Shown: one piece after another, positions 1 through 11,965 of the stretch
Numbering within the stretch: position 1 is the first letter of the stretch
Layout: each line of letters starts with the position of its first letter
Assembly (NCBI GenBank): GCA_028023455.1
Contig: JAQFVV010000002.1
Span: forward strand, 33,611,725-33,675,724
Origin: Epiperipatus broadwayi
Lineage: Eukaryota > Onychophora > Udeonychophora > Euonychophora > Peripatidae
DNA: 64,000 bases
Direction of reading: 5' to 3'
Made by a program: the position numbers and the translations under genes
Notes under the pieces: generated by a model
The model's database searches: none
Seen by the model: only the letters and a program-made list of their open reading frames with translations
Told to the model about the DNA's origin: nothing

Positions 1-740
1 TCAAAATTATGCAGATTTATAAACCAAGTTATAGAAGAATATTTCCATTTGATCAGTTAATTAGAAGACAAGTTTCCTTATATCAACTGTCACACATTTT
101 CAGTATCTGAAAGTAATTAATAGACCGGAAGAATTGAAGATAATTTCTAAATATTCTTTTGTTTACAGGTCAATAATCAGACACATTACTGGAAATTTAA
201 GGGTGAATCATTCTGAAATTTTACCCCAGTAACTACATTATATCTACTTAGATATTAAAATTTTATTGACTTCTATCTTGTAGTAGAACAAAGAAGAAGC
301 GTCAGTGATCGAGAAGTCAGCACGGCTGCCTTACAAGCTGTTGTCCCGGGTTAGTGGGTTCGCTTCCCGGTAGATGCTATGACACATGAGGAAAAAAGAA
401 AGCAATAATTCTCTTTATTTTTTGTTTACAAGTAGGTGATCCTGAGTTTCTTTTTCATCTCCTATTGGTTTCCATAGCAACTTAGTTTTATTAATAATTA
501 ATTTTATTTTACAATAAAGAATTGTAATACATTTTTAATTTTTACAATTATTATTATTTTAAATTACTTCATTTATTTTATACACATGACATTTATGCAT
601 TTTAAAATACCTAATAAAATGCATATACATTTACCAAAAAGCCATGCATGTAAACTCTGCCATGGAGTTGCAATATATTTAGGTGCATTAGAGAGCTACT
701 GCTTTTTAATTAGATTGATATAATGATGCACCCAAATCAG
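1..740. repeat. Diverged dispersed repeat, copy 1 of pair with 43515-44460
   Basis: Bases 1-240 and about 470-720 align in the same orientation, with many substitutions and small indels, to 43530-43765 and 44160-44460. Shared landmarks include GTAATTAATA followed by a GGAAGAAT block, and ACTGGAAA followed later by CATTCTGAA. The copies are interrupted by different insertions: a tRNA-like SINE here (298-397) and a hammerhead-bearing unit in the other copy. It may continue left of the window. No coding potential is seen. Whether it is an old transposon or a segmental duplication is undecided. Confidence 0.6.
298..397 (+). mobile_element. tRNA-like mini-SINE, copy 1
   Basis: About 85 bp of tRNA-like sequence followed by ATGACACATGAGG and an A-rich tail. 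The B-box region reads GGGTTCGCTTCCCGG at about 357-370, the anticodon-like arm is CTGCCTTACAAGC, and the A-box region is degraded (GATCGAGAAGTCAGC). It matches the copies at 2365, 14433, 46305 and 47578. A short AAAGAA repeat on both sides may be a target duplication. The 5' end is less conserved than in other copies. It is read as a retroposed SINE, not a functional tRNA. Confidence 0.75.
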
Positions 741-1283
741 CTGATATAAAGTTGTTATTTCTATCTATTTATTGTATGAAAGTGAAACTTGAATCTCTTT
801 TCAACGAAACACAAAACCATGAAAAAATTTAATTTATGGATATCGTGTAGAATTTTAAAAAATATGTTGGAAATAATGTAAGACCAATGAATACATTTTT
901 CAGATTTCTGGATGAGATAGCATGGAATAAACTACTGCAAACATCTCATTTTCATTGGTCATGGGCATAAGGAATAAAACAGCAATTTAAAACTTCCTTT
1001 AAAAAATCCTGTATGAGCATGGTTTTCTTGAAAGAGGAAAACCTTATTTACATTATAAAGACTATTTCAAAGACACTCTAAAGAAATGCAATATCCACTA
1101 CCTTAATTGGTAAGATATAGCCAAGGATAGTACACTAAAGTGTCACAAGTAACATAGCATTGAAATCTTTTAAAGTGAAAAGTTTGTTACAGAAGAAGTT
1201 AAAAATCAGTATCTCAAAATATAAAATAAATAGAAGAATGGATCACTATGTTTTATATACAGATGTATTTGTTTCACTGATGA
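741..1283. other. Unassigned AT-rich sequence
   Basis: No open frame, repeat or RNA motif that I can support. Confidence 0.5.
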
Positions 1284-1390
1284 ATGCCACAAGCTAGAAA
1301 CTAGTCTGGGGATATTGGATGAGTAGGAACTAGATAGGGATTTTATGCACAAACCTTCCTATATCCATTGATTACTCTGGCTTGCACTGG
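1284..1390. repeat. Partial copy of the palindromic element at 31287-31552
   Basis: The central part of the 31.3-kb palindrome (GGGGATATTGGATGAGTAGG, then GGGATTTTATGCACAA) and part of its right arm (ATCCATTGATTACTCT) recur here with about one substitution in ten bases. The left arm is missing, so this is a truncated or decayed copy. Non-coding. Confidence 0.65.
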
Positions 1391-2348
1391 TGACATTACT
1401 ATATGGAGAATTTTGACTCTTATATAATTCTTGCAATGCTCATCTCTAATATATTATAATTATTTCTCCACCTTTTTTTCTTGAGGACTAAATGACAATA
1501 CTTATTTGCAAATAGCTGATGCTGCTCTCACTGTTTTTATTGTGCATACATATAGAGTTAATAATGTAGAATAACTTTATAAGACCTACTGAAGAGCATG
1601 ATATCCACTCCAATATTTTCTCCATAGACAAATAATAATGAAAAGAAAGATTCACCAGACGAATTAACTTTTACTTGTAGAATATTTTATGGTTGTTCTT
1701 TCTATCTTTCTTCTCTGGCTAAAAGTAAGTTAGATACCATTGTATCATTTAATTATTGGTTAATTAGAAGGTTATCTATGAGCTATTTAAATTTAAAAAG
1801 TCCTACAATTTCATATAAATTCTTATGTAAAAATTTCAAGTATCGTCTAGGTTCAAACCTGATTTCATAGTCATTATATAAAAATGGACTAATCACTACA
1901 CAATGAGATTCTACGATCACAGTAAATATTTATATTCTATTGATTATCAATGCCATTAATAATTGTATAACTTGTAAAATATGTAACATTAAGAATGTAA
2001 AGTCATTCATAGAATAAAAAGCCCAAATGCCCCTATTAAGATAATTCTTAAGCAAGATTTTTGGAGAATCATGTAAATAATTTTTTAGGAATCAATCTTG
2101 CGAATTATCTTAATGTATTTGGACTCGTTTATTCCATGAATGGATATATATATAAATTTCCCAGCAGTTACCATTATATAATACATTGAGATTAATACTC
2201 CAATACTGGTCTATTAAATAAATGAAATTTTTTTCAATCCAAAGCCAAGATAATTTTTTTTTAAAGATTGGTCCATCTTTTCTCTTTACCCCAATTCATA
2301 TATAGAGGCTAATCTTAAGCATATTGGAGAGAAAGCATGAAGATTTTA
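1391..2348. other. Unassigned AT-rich sequence
   Basis: Short local inverted matches are present around 2010-2140 (for example TTAAGATAATTC against GAATTATCTTAA), but nothing that can be named. Confidence 0.5.
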
Positions 2349-2484
2349 AATCAATAATATTAGTCAAGCATTGGTGGTCAAGAGGTCAGTCACAGCTGCT
2401 TTACAAGCAGTTGTTTCGGGTTAGCGGGTTCACTTCCCGGTTGATGCTATGACACATGAGGGAAAAAAAATCAATCATATTACT
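2349..2484 (+). mobile_element. tRNA-like mini-SINE, copy 2, with target duplication
   Basis: The body at 2365-2468 has GCATTGG at its 5' end able to pair with the GATGC near the 3' end (acceptor-stem-like), a D-arm-like GTGGTCAAGAGGTCAG, an anticodon-like hairpin with loop CTTTACAA-type sequence, and a T-arm-like GGGTTCACTTCCCGG. It ends with ATGACACATGAGGG and A8. The flanks AATCAATAATATTAGT (2349-2364) and AATCAATCATATTACT (2469-2484) match at 14 of 16 bases and are read as the target-site duplication. Retroposition by a LINE machinery is inferred. Confidence 0.82.
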
Positions 2485-2860
2485 TTATTAAAGCTATATT
2501 TCAAATTTCTTTATATTATTTTAATTGGTATTTATAAAAAAAAATTATATTTACAACTTAACTATCCTTGAACTTTGGATTGAGAGTATTTCATTTACAT
2601 AATAAACCAGTGTTCGAGTATTAATCTTGATGTTTTATATAAATAATCTAGGCTATATTTAAAATCTCCACACTTCCACACATTTTCATATGAATAAATG
2701 AATAGAAAAAGAAAGATAAAGTTTAATTATTTCATGTATATATATTCTCCTCAATTGAATATGAAACAAACAATTTAATCGACAACTATATATTTAAATC
2801 ATAAATTTATTTCCATCAAATAAAAAAGTACCATGAAATAATATATATGTGTATGTGTGT

Positions 2861-3090
2861 GTAATTGTATAATTGAATATTTATAAATACAGTAATTAGA
2901 TATATAGAAAGTGTAACTCTAAAATTTTTATTCATTTAAGAGCGATTTTGACTATTCTCATAGTCTTTGTCACTTCCAAAGACAAAGACTATGAGGATAA
3001 TCAAAACTGTTCCAAAATAGATAAAATTTACAGTTATACTTTACATATATCTAATTACTGTATTTATAAATATTCAATTATAAGATTACA
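2861..3090. mobile_element. Palindromic Penelope-like 3'-end fragment
   Basis: Two arms of about 110 bp (2861-2970 and 2980-3090) are inverted copies of each other around a short centre. The right arm is a near copy of 60230-60350. In that related copy the inner part reads TTGACAA, a 5-bp stem (ACTAT/ATAGT) and GAAAG, the hammerhead-like arrangement seen in other Penelope ends in this window. Here the same block is altered to ATAATCAAAAC. There is no coding sequence. Assignment to the Penelope group rests on this shared architecture and is an inference. Confidence 0.55.
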
Positions 3091-3530
3091 TATACTGATT
3101 TGAAGAAATACAGATATTGAATTATATATATATTGTAACGATATATAAATATGTCGTTACATTAATTTAAAATAAAAAACTTTTAAGTTCGCATATAAAA
3201 ATAAGTGTATTAAAAATAAAAGTAAAAAAAAACAAAAAACTAAACGCTAAAATTAAAAACGTTTGTTATACGTATATATATTCGCACAGATGCTAAACTT
3301 TAAAAATTTTTTTTTTTTTAATAAATAAAAAAAAGGTATTTGAATGTATTTTTTGTAAAAAAAAGATTTATAAAAGTATTTTAATAAAAAAATAACGTAA
3401 GTTAAAATAAAAACAGATATTAATTAATTCCTGTAATCTATAAATGGAAATGATTGTTTATTAATTATCTAAAAGCTGTTTAATTAAAAAGTCAGATGGA
3501 AAGTTAGATAAGAGAAGAAAGGGATTTTAG
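3091..3530. other. AT-rich low-complexity stretch
   Basis: Runs of A and T with some CG dinucleotides. No feature supported. Confidence 0.5.
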
Positions 3531-3535
3531 CTTGA

Positions 3536-3645
3536 CCAATGGAAGCCAAATAAAGGCCCGGACCATAACGAAAAAACAGAACAGTGACGTTTTTGTTCAT
3601 GGAATCCATAGGACTATAAAAAGAAAAAAAATATTGAGTTCCAGT
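3536..3645 (+). promoter_or_regulatory. Candidate RNA polymerase II core promoter
   Basis: Ordered elements are visible in a segment clearly richer in G+C than its surroundings: CCAAT at 3536-3540, an ATF/CREB-like GTGACGT at 3584-3590 and a TATA box TATAAAAAG at 3615-3623. The expected start site would then lie near 3641-3650 (CCAGTCAGAG, initiator-like). Spacing is normal for a metazoan TATA promoter. The retroelement families in this window do not explain it. An unrecognised LTR or a dead promoter cannot be excluded. Confidence 0.45.
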
Positions 3646-3837
3646 CAGAGAGCTTTTTCCAACTTGATTTTGGTGAGTCTGGCGACAAGACGCACTTGTC
3701 GTCCTCACTCACTTATTTAAAAATGCAAAGACTGTGATACCAGGACAGAACCAGCAACTGCCACCTCCAAAACATCAGACCGGTCTTCCAGGAAAGTCTG
3801 CGTGGGAATTGCCAACGGGAACAGGGACTTCTCTACC
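3645..3837 (+). other. Candidate untranslated first exon
   Basis: Downstream of the TATA box there are about 190 nt of relatively G+C-rich sequence ending at a canonical splice donor, CTACC|GTAAGC at 3838. A second, stronger donor, TG|GTGAGT, lies at 3673 and would give an exon of only about 28 nt. The only ATG (3723) opens a five-codon frame ending in TGA, so no coding start is seen and the exon would be non-coding. The acceptor and the rest of such a gene are not found in the window. The gene's identity is unknown. Confidence 0.35.
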
Positions 3838-5336
3838 GTAAGCAATAGAACTGAACAATTGTTAAAAATCATAACATTAATTAAGAACTTTGAAGATTGA
3901 TAAGTAAATTTATTTTTATAAAAAGGAATTTTTCTCTGACTTATGTGTCAACTAAATTGATAATGTGAAATTTTATATATGTGTGCGTTTGATAAAAAAA
4001 ATCATTTCCATTTATTATTTATTGTATTGATATTTAAAGATTATTTAAATGCATGAAATTTAAGTTGTTTATAGATGCTTGCATAGATTCGTTTGCGGTT
4101 AATTATATTTTGGTTTTCATATTTGATCAAAATATATAGACATTCGATAAATAATGATACCTTACAGTGAGTATCTAAAATGTATTTATTCGGATGTCTT
4201 TTAAGTTATTGGTGACAACGCAAGTATCTTATGGTGAATACTATTGGGTTACTTATAAGTTTCCCTCTGCGATTGTCGGTATCAATAATTTTGTATTTTG
4301 ATCGTTTATGTTTATTTTGAAATGTTTTTGACCGTGGAATCTATGTAATCGATCTATACCCAACATTTTTAAACAATCTGTGCGAACGTATTTAAATGTT
4401 AAAATTAAGTCGGGCGTGAATGGCTATATAGATTTGTAAAGTTATATTAGGGGAGGGAAATCTTAGGTTATGTGTGTCGTTGTTGAATTGGGTCAATGGA
4501 TTGGATATATTTGTGTAATTAGTAGATGTAGTATGAGTTTCGCTACGTGCAGAATCGCTGTATACACCGCACCAACCCTTTGCCTATGGATGGGATTGTA
4601 AGTCGGCAAAAAGGATCGCGGTCCCTTCCTATGGAGTTTTTATTTTATTGTTCTTCTTGCTATACAGATGTCATATTCCTGTATTAGACAAGAGTCAATG
4701 TTTTCTTAAAATATATTGTTCAAATGTCCATTCCTGACAGTATAGTATCTTTGTGCTGTTGTATTTTCATGCTACATTGAATACATAAATGTATCGGATG
4801 GATTGATGCCAGTTTGACTGCGAATTTTAGCCTAGGGTTAAATAGGGATAGAATGTTTTATTTTCAAATGCAGATCTATGTAGTCTATTCATACTTGACA
4901 ATCTAAATAAAAAAAAAAATTAAAATCATTGAAATTTATGTAAATGTAAAAATAAAGAGTAATATAAAAATCTAAAAATGTTAAACCTATTCCTCGAATT
5001 TAGAATGATTTTATATGTGCGTAAATAAATATTTTATGTGTAAATTTCTGGCAGTGGCTTTTATTCTTTTATATTTAAGATATAAAATTAAGTTATATTT
5101 TATTATCTCTGCTACTCACTGAGCTAGTGACTTGGGCTAATGGTCAGAATATTTAAAGAAAGTGGAATCTTAACAGCGCATATCTGCCTACTTTATAAAA
5201 TTTTCTAGGCTCAAATGCCTAGATGGCGCCCTTGTAGTGCAGATATTGTTTTTTGAGGTTAGATTCGATCTTCACTTTCATTCCGATTGGTACAATATAT
5301 ATATATAAAACCATTAAATGTCTGTATTTTTAAATC
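3838..5336. other. Unassigned sequence, possible intron
   Basis: CG dinucleotides are more frequent than in most of the window (for example 4540-4640). No open frame above background and no repeat copy elsewhere in the window was recognised. If the first exon upstream is real, this is intronic. Confidence 0.3.
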
Positions 5337-5574
5337 ATATAATAATAATTCAAACAAATTAATTTAACACAGTATTCAAAATTAAATAATATATTCTTTA
5401 CCGGAAGTACTTTTGATTGTTTCACTGACAATCTTTATCAACCATGGTTGATAAAGATTGTGTGTCATGGTTGATAAAGATTGTCAGTGAAACAATCGAA
5501 AGTACTTCCAGTAAAGAATATATTATTTAATTTTGAATACTGTGTTAAATTAATTTGTTTGAATTATTATATAT
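5337..5574. mobile_element. Palindromic Penelope-like fragment with hammerhead-like motif
   Basis: Arms at 5337-5446 and 5466-5574 are nearly perfect inverted copies. Each contains, reading outward, TTGATAA, a perfect 6-bp stem (GATTGT/ACAATC) and GAAA; on the plus strand this is 5471-5500. Compared with the hammerhead core CTGATGA...GAAA the first box has C-to-T and G-to-A changes. There is no coding sequence. It lies a few bases from the RTE fragment that follows. Confidence 0.6.
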
Positions 5575-5584
5575 ATAAATTTTA

Positions 5585-5975
5585 ATACAGTAGATCTATC
5601 CAGATATTGAGAGAAGTTATAGAAAGGACAAATGAATATGAGTTGCCATTATGCTTTGGATTTGTAGATTATGAAAAGGCATTTGATTCTATAAACTAAT
5701 AAATGATTAGTAATGATCATTCATTTATTTATCTGAAGTGTTTAATGCCAAAGTTATGAGTTTGTAAAGGTATACATAAATTCATATATGATGTCATCAA
5801 TTTTTTTACATTTGACATCCACTCTTTCAAGTTTCTTACAACTTGAAATATCATTTAGAGTTATATTGAATCAGAAATTCCAGTTCATCAAATTAATTAG
5901 GGATTTGAACATCCTAAATGTCCACATAGATAAATTTGATTTTGCTGATCGGATGTTTATAGCGATCAGTTATTC
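5585..5975 (+). pseudogene. RTE-type LINE reverse transcriptase fragment
   Basis: The frame from about 5610 encodes ILREVIERTNEY, then FVDYEKAFDSIN, the reverse transcriptase block around the first catalytic aspartate of RTE-clade LINEs. It stops at 5697. At 5929-5967 a second block reads HIDKFDFADRMF, a decayed form of the LDFADD active-site motif. Stops and deletions separate the two, so this is a dead fragment. The 5' part of the element is absent. Confidence 0.72.
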
Positions 5976-7599
5976 ATGTATGTGGTATTTGACTTGATAT
6001 TTTTTCAATATCTACATTTTTCAGTAAGTGGGAACAATTAATATCCACATTATAACATACAACGAACAGAAAGTTATTAGATTTTAAATATATTTTAAGA
6101 TTAAATTAGCATGAACACAACGTATGTGGATGACAATTTCACTTTTAGAGAAAATTACAAATATTATGTAACACTTAATGATTCTTTATTTGTGTTAACT
6201 TGAGTTATTACAATAGGTTGCTTTAGGTCATGTGCGAGAATCTAATTAGCCACAATAAACTCTCTTTACACAAGGAATGAAAGATTGATGAATGGTTTAC
6301 ATGAATACACACAATTTGCCATGTGGTCAAGGTTATAAACCTCAGTTCTTTATATCACAAATAAGATTTCTTTCTGTTTCATTTTTATTTATTACTATTA
6401 GAGTGAAAATATGCATATATGGGAATGGTTCATTTATTTTAAAAAAAGGGTTGGCAACTTTAAACCAAGCACACTACAGGAATTCATACAACACTACCCC
6501 AAACATGATTCACATACCATTATGACTTATTGGGATGAAACAGGCAAAAATAATTTAATTAATAGATACTGGTACTACTAAAAGTTAAATATATATATAT
6601 AAATAATAAAGCCCAGCTGGCCAAAGAATAGCTTCATCATTTGACGTATTTTCCGAGGAAGGCATATGTTTGCATGTATGGTGAAGTGGTACAAAAGTTG
6701 AGGTAGATTTGGTGATGTGATGAGCCAGCATACAATGTCCCCCATAGAGCATCCAAGACCTTAGCCTCGTGTTTCACAAGGTCTATAATCCCTGATTACG
6801 AACGATTTCAAGAGGAAGGGAAAACTTCGAATTCTCAAAAGTTTCCAAATGATAAAGCATTTGAAATAGTAAAGAAATGTTAAGCCATGCCAGCAGTACA
6901 ATATACATATGAGAATAAAACTAATGTTTAATATTATAACTTTAAACGGTTTAATCCTCAGCATAATGATATGGATAATAGTGAATCAGGCTGTGAATAT
7001 CTAATAAGACAGTTAATATTTAATTCTTCCATTTAATTAGTCATTTGCATTTTTCCATATATGCTTTAAACAGCTTACAATTATTCAACCCATTTGGGCA
7101 GTTACAGTAATTAGTGTTTAATTTTTAATTGTGATCTTTCATGAACAAAATAAAAAAATTTAAACAAGAGAGTTCTAGAACGATCAACCCCATGAGTCTA
7201 TTTTAACAAAATAAATATTAAATATTTATAGGGAGTGAATGATAAATATTATTCTTATCATTACAATTTACTTTACTTTTTTTAAAAAAAAAACTATTAT
7301 ATATCAAACTTGGGAGGTTGAGCTGAATTGGCATATTAATAAAAGAAAACTTTAAAAAGATATTATATATTATTAAACGAAATGCACAGACTCATAAAGC
7401 TAGCATAAAGGTGAAATTGGAGTTAATATTATAAGAAATATATTATGGATTATAGAGAGGTCTTACAAGCAAAGATTAACTATAAATATATAAAAAACAT
7501 TAATTAGTATAAATATAGGTAAGCATGGACAAATTTGCATAGATACCTCAGCTTACTCAGGGGAATGATTAAATAGTTCATTCTTTGAACTTCAGTTTG
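5976..7599. other. Unassigned AT-rich sequence
   Basis: No supported feature. A slightly G+C-richer patch at 6600-6830 has no recognisable coding pattern. Confidence 0.45.
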
Positions 7600-7930
7600 C
7601 AGAGCTCAGCTTAGTGGTCAGTAATCTTGGTCACTACTGCTTTTTTATTGGTGGCAGCATTCTTCCATGGCAGCATTCTGGAGACAGCTCCAAGAGGCAT
7701 GGGAAAGATGGTTTGGTTCCCTACTTGACTGTCATTCTTTATCACGCTATATTCTTTTCTTGTTATTCTTGTTGGGAAAGAAGAAATGGAAAAACTCAAA
7801 GAGCAAAGAGAAAAAGAGACCCTTATCTCCAATCTACTCTATTTATACATCCCCAACTATAACAGGAATGCCTTGGTTCATTTGCCCAGAGGCAGATAAG
7901 ACAATTAATAAATTCCTGAGCCAATTATAG
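7600..7930. other. G+C-richer block with TATA-like box on minus strand
   Basis: This 330-bp block stands out by composition. On the minus strand TATAAATAG (7839-7847) is followed by a pyrimidine-rich run. Overlapping open frames of 73 to 87 codons exist on both strands, but none resembles a known family and they conflict with each other. It could be an unrecognised promoter, a solo LTR or a retrocopy. Nothing decides between these. Confidence 0.25.
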
Positions 7931-8510
7931 CCCATTTTTAATTAAACGCAATATATAAGAAGATGATAAGATTCAAATCACATTCCAGCTCGAAAGAATT
8001 CAAATTAAAAATAAATGAAAAAAAAAACTTTCATTAGTAAAATCTTTAGTTAAAGTCTTTAAATTATAAAAGATAGAAACTATGACAAGAAAACAATACT
8101 TTAATTAATGAAAGTCGAACTTTTAAAATATTTAATTAGTGAAGAAAACTTCACAATGGACTAATTTGAACCTGCCATCTTGGTTATATCTTCTTTCTTT
8201 TATAATTCTACAAAATTGAAATTTAAACACAAATAATTTTATAAAAAAATTAAAAATTATGTGATATAATTTTTTTTTTTAAAAAAAAAAAAGATCATAT
8301 ATTTAAAAGTAACAAAATAACACAATTCAAATTATAAACATTTGTTATATAGGAAAGTTTTCGCATATTATATATCTATCTATATGTTGCTGTGCATTAG
8401 GTGATGGCACTTAGTAAATTAAACATGATGGCTGGAGTTTGAATCCTTGTAGATTGTTAGTTTTTAGGAAGGAAAACATGAAGCTCACTCTGACTACAGA
8501 GTGACTGCTT

Positions 8511-8512
<2 letters not shown>

Positions 8513-8554
<42 letters not shown>
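8513..8554. repeat. (TA)n microsatellite
   Basis: Uninterrupted AT dinucleotide run of about 21 repeats. Confidence 0.95.
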
Positions 8555-8557
<3 letters not shown>

Positions 8558-9895
8558 TATAGGAAGTATTGATTGATAAATATAGAATATAAAAAAGATT
8601 AAAATTTATAATATATAAAAAGGTAATAATTATATAGAGAAGTATATAAAGATATATGTAAGTATATAAATAATGATTATAAGATGAAATATATATATAA
8701 AATAAAAAAATTATATGTTCATGTATATTTGTATTCATGTATTTGTACTCTTTGTTATAGTTCTGAAGCAGATTGCTGGGATAATCGAGTCATCAATAGT
8801 GGGTTGCAAAAAAGCATTGTAAAAAGTAATAAAGAACATGGAAGATATAATTCATGGCTTCAATGTATTGTAGAAATAAATTTATCTAATCTCTCTTGGC
8901 TATTTCCATAAAAAATAGTAATTGTATGATTAAATGGGAAGCACTCGTTTAATTTTTTCAAATTTTTATTTAATAATTGATTCAAATATTTTTAACACCA
9001 CCACTCATTTGATGGCCTAAGACTCGGGAAGAAATATTTCCATAAAAAATAATGTGGCTTTATTACTCAAAAGTTCGTAAGAAGTTCGATTGCAGAAAAT
9101 GGCAAAGTCAAAATTGATTTGAGGAGTTTACACTCCAGCGTTTGATCCTTTATTCCTGCAGTAAAGCACACGGGGAAATATTTCCATTATAAAAATCAAC
9201 AAAAATATTCTCAGTGAAATAAGCAGATGAAATTCATGTCACATGACAAATGATTTTTCCCCCACAGTAGTCTACAAAATATTTAATGTGCTGTTTCACC
9301 ACTTTTTACACCTATTTTAAAAAGCTGTGCACACACACTCTATATTACATTTTAATCCGATGTTTGTGAACACTGTATTCTGCCTTAAGAAAAATATTAC
9401 TTCACTCCACCAAACATTTTCATAATTTAACCTTGGAAATATTAATTAGATGTCTGCTTACACGTTTCTAAATAAAGTTCCTATTATCTTCTACGTTATT
9501 GCTTTTCATTATGGAATCAAATGCTATAAAGTAATAGATGTTTATATTTCTTATTGAGATTTAATTAACAGGTTATGTAATTAGTTAAAATTTATTTTAA
9601 GAACATTTTCAAGTTTATTAACTGATTTCAATTTTATATTTTTTTCAGCTTATTTGTCTTATCCTTGCAAGTGATAACTACATGACGAAATATATAATTT
9701 GTTTATTGTCCTCACTTATTTTATGCTCCCCCCCCCCTATAGAGATAACTCACATAGTTTACCATAATAATCTCCATTTACTATTTATATACATTTTCTA
9801 ATTAAAAAGTTTAAGCAGATAGCAATTAGTCTTCTGGACATGTCCATTGGGGGGCAAAAAAATTGCCAAAAAGGATGGGGGTAGGGAACTCTGCA
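8555..9895. other. Unassigned AT-rich sequence with a C10 run
   Basis: Contains a homopolymer of ten C at about 9728-9737. No coding or RNA feature supported. Confidence 0.5.
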
Positions 9896-10345
9896 AATTT
9901 GCATTTATTATATTCATATAATAAAATACACAACTTTTTATTTATTTCAGGTACAATTTAAAAATTATTAACCAAAACAATTATAAATAATAATAAAATA
10001 TATTTTCAAATAATAGAAATATGGATAATTGCTAAGAAAATACTACAAAAATGTATTTTACATTAACTAATCAGTGTCTTTAATAGGTAGTGCTGAAAAA
10101 CATTTGTAACAGCCATTGTCAGACAATACTGCTATACACAAGGTATAAATATTTTTTACAAATACACCAACACTTATTTTAGGAGTTTTCAAGTATCTTT
10201 CAGATATAATTTATTATCTAATATCACACTCCTTACAAACATGTTATAACCAAATTGAAGGCTTTAATATTATGGTTTATCATTAGTCATGTACAAATGC
10301 CCATCTAATCATGACTTTGAACTTATGCAGTCAATATATGTAACA
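9896..10345. repeat. Diverged dispersed repeat, partner of 39405-42790
   Basis: Blocks around 10066-10135 (AACATTTGTAACAGCCAT) and 10310-10345 (ATGACTTTGAACTTATGCAG) recur in the same order and orientation at 41174-41245 and 42738-42775. At the second locus the repeat has been split by a Penelope palindrome and by hammerhead-bearing units. Non-coding here. Confidence 0.55.
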
Positions 10346-10857
10346 ATATTTTAAAAAATATGCCTGTTTCTCTCAGATTAGCCATAACCTCTACAGGGTT
10401 AACTTAATCACATTTTATCATGACAGTCATTTATTCTCATTTGTGGATAATGGATTTTTTTATTTCCAGGATTATTAACTCAACTTGTGTTGTAGAAGAT
10501 TATTAATTAAAAAACCCAAATCTTTGATATGATTGCCTTCTGTTAAAAAATAATCTTATTAGATTACCAAAGGATTCTTCCTTTTTTGATATGTCAATAA
10601 CTTTGTTTAAAATAAAGCTAGATTAATATGTAAATAGATTAACCAAGATTAAACAATTAAAAACATAAAAAACACTTCCACCCTAATCTTTATCTCTATT
10701 TTCCCTAGAGTGAAAGCCTAAGACTGCTATTTAATTGTATTTACTTTTATTAGCATATTACATTTAATAAAAGCCAAATCTTAACATCTTGAGTTGTAGT
10801 TTCTCTCTTTCAAGATTATTAATTTTCAATCAGTAATAATAGAAATAAAAATTTTAT

Positions 10858-11119
10858 TTATATTAAATGCTTTTATTGACTATGCATTAAAAAGAAATAA
10901 AGTAATTGTTTCTTCAACCACAATTAGAATTTTTAGATTTAACTTGAAAAAAAACAGAGGGCCCCAGAAATTAATTAAGTTATAAAACAATAGGGATTGA
11001 CTTTATTAATTTCTGGATCTCCCCCCCCCCCACATGCTTTTATTTCATGTTAAATCTAAAAACTCTAATTGTGGTTGAAGAAATAATTATTTTCTTTATT
11101 TTTAGTGCATTTAATATAA
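10858..11119. mobile_element. Inverted-repeat element (MITE-like)
   Basis: Arms at 10858-10948 and 11046-11119 are inverted copies (TCTTCAACCACAATTAGA in one, TCTAATTGTGGTTGAAGA in the other). The left arm carries about 14 extra bases. The centre holds a further short inverted pair (CCAGAAATTAAT / ATTAATTTCTGG) and a C11 run. There is no coding sequence and no clear target duplication. Confidence 0.6.
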
Positions 11120-11757
11120 AAAAAAATATCTCTATTATTTTTAAATTTTTAGTATTGGCTCAGTAAATGAAAATATAAAACTATATCATACTTTAAATTG
11201 ACTGGACACTTATAGTTGATATATATATCACTAGATATTTCTGCTATAAATTAAATTTTATACCCTTTATGTATATATCATTATTTAGTATGTGTACATA
11301 ATAATACATGTGTATATATTATAAGTATACTTTATTTAATATATATAATTTTACTTTAAATCAATATCATTCATATAGTATATGTAAGTCATTAGATATT
11401 TCGATAGTAAGGTAATATATATATATATATATTCTCTTAATGTTATATAAATGTCTATTTTATATTCTTAATGTATAAATTATATTTAGTATGTGTACAT
11501 AATTGTATATGTATAATAAATCAGTAACTAAGTTTTTTATTTTAGATTTGTTTTTACTTTAAAATAGTTTTTTTTTAAAAAAAAATGCTAAAGAAAAATT
11601 CATGATCTTTTTTAACTTTTTGCTATTGTTTTAAATAGTGCAGTTTTCTACCTTACTTTTTTTTTAAAAACAATTGTTTTAATATAAAAATAGATATAAT
11701 TTTAAATAGAAAACTTAGTTAATGATTTATTATATATATATATAATTATTATATACA
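11120..11757. other. Unassigned AT-rich sequence
   Basis: Includes a short (TA)n tract at 11416-11432. Nothing else supported. Confidence 0.5.
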
Positions 11758-11965
11758 GAGCTCACAAATAAGCTCTTAACAAGTTTTGCAGAATACTCCT
11801 AACTCCAGACTGGTTTCTGCTACTGGCTTCCTCAGTGAGATGTTAGGATATCCCTAACCCCAGACCGCATTTTGCTACTGGCTTCTGCAGTGAGGTGCTA
11901 GGATATTCATTGGTCTGGGGTTAGGAATATTCATCAAAGCTTGTTAAGAGCTTATTTGTGAGCTC
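11758..11965. repeat. Foldback element, family copy 1
   Basis: The outer arms 11758-11810 and 11913-11965 are inverted copies (GAGCTCACAAATAAGCTCTT and its reverse complement). Inside, a block of about 50 bp is repeated in tandem (11801-11851 and 11855-11911), with CCAGAC, TGCTACTGGCTTC and CAGTGAG landmarks. Related sequence occurs at 37008-37109 and 37378-37473, so this is a small dispersed family. Non-coding. Confidence 0.7.

Noticed and set aside
2365-2468. Functional tRNA-Val gene
   Set aside because: The cloverleaf has mismatched stems, copies vary freely, an A-tail and target duplications are present; it is a SINE.
3484-3720. Short open frames of 62 and 74 codons around the candidate promoter
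   Set aside because: They overlap on opposite strands, have no family similarity and one begins upstream of the expected transcript start.
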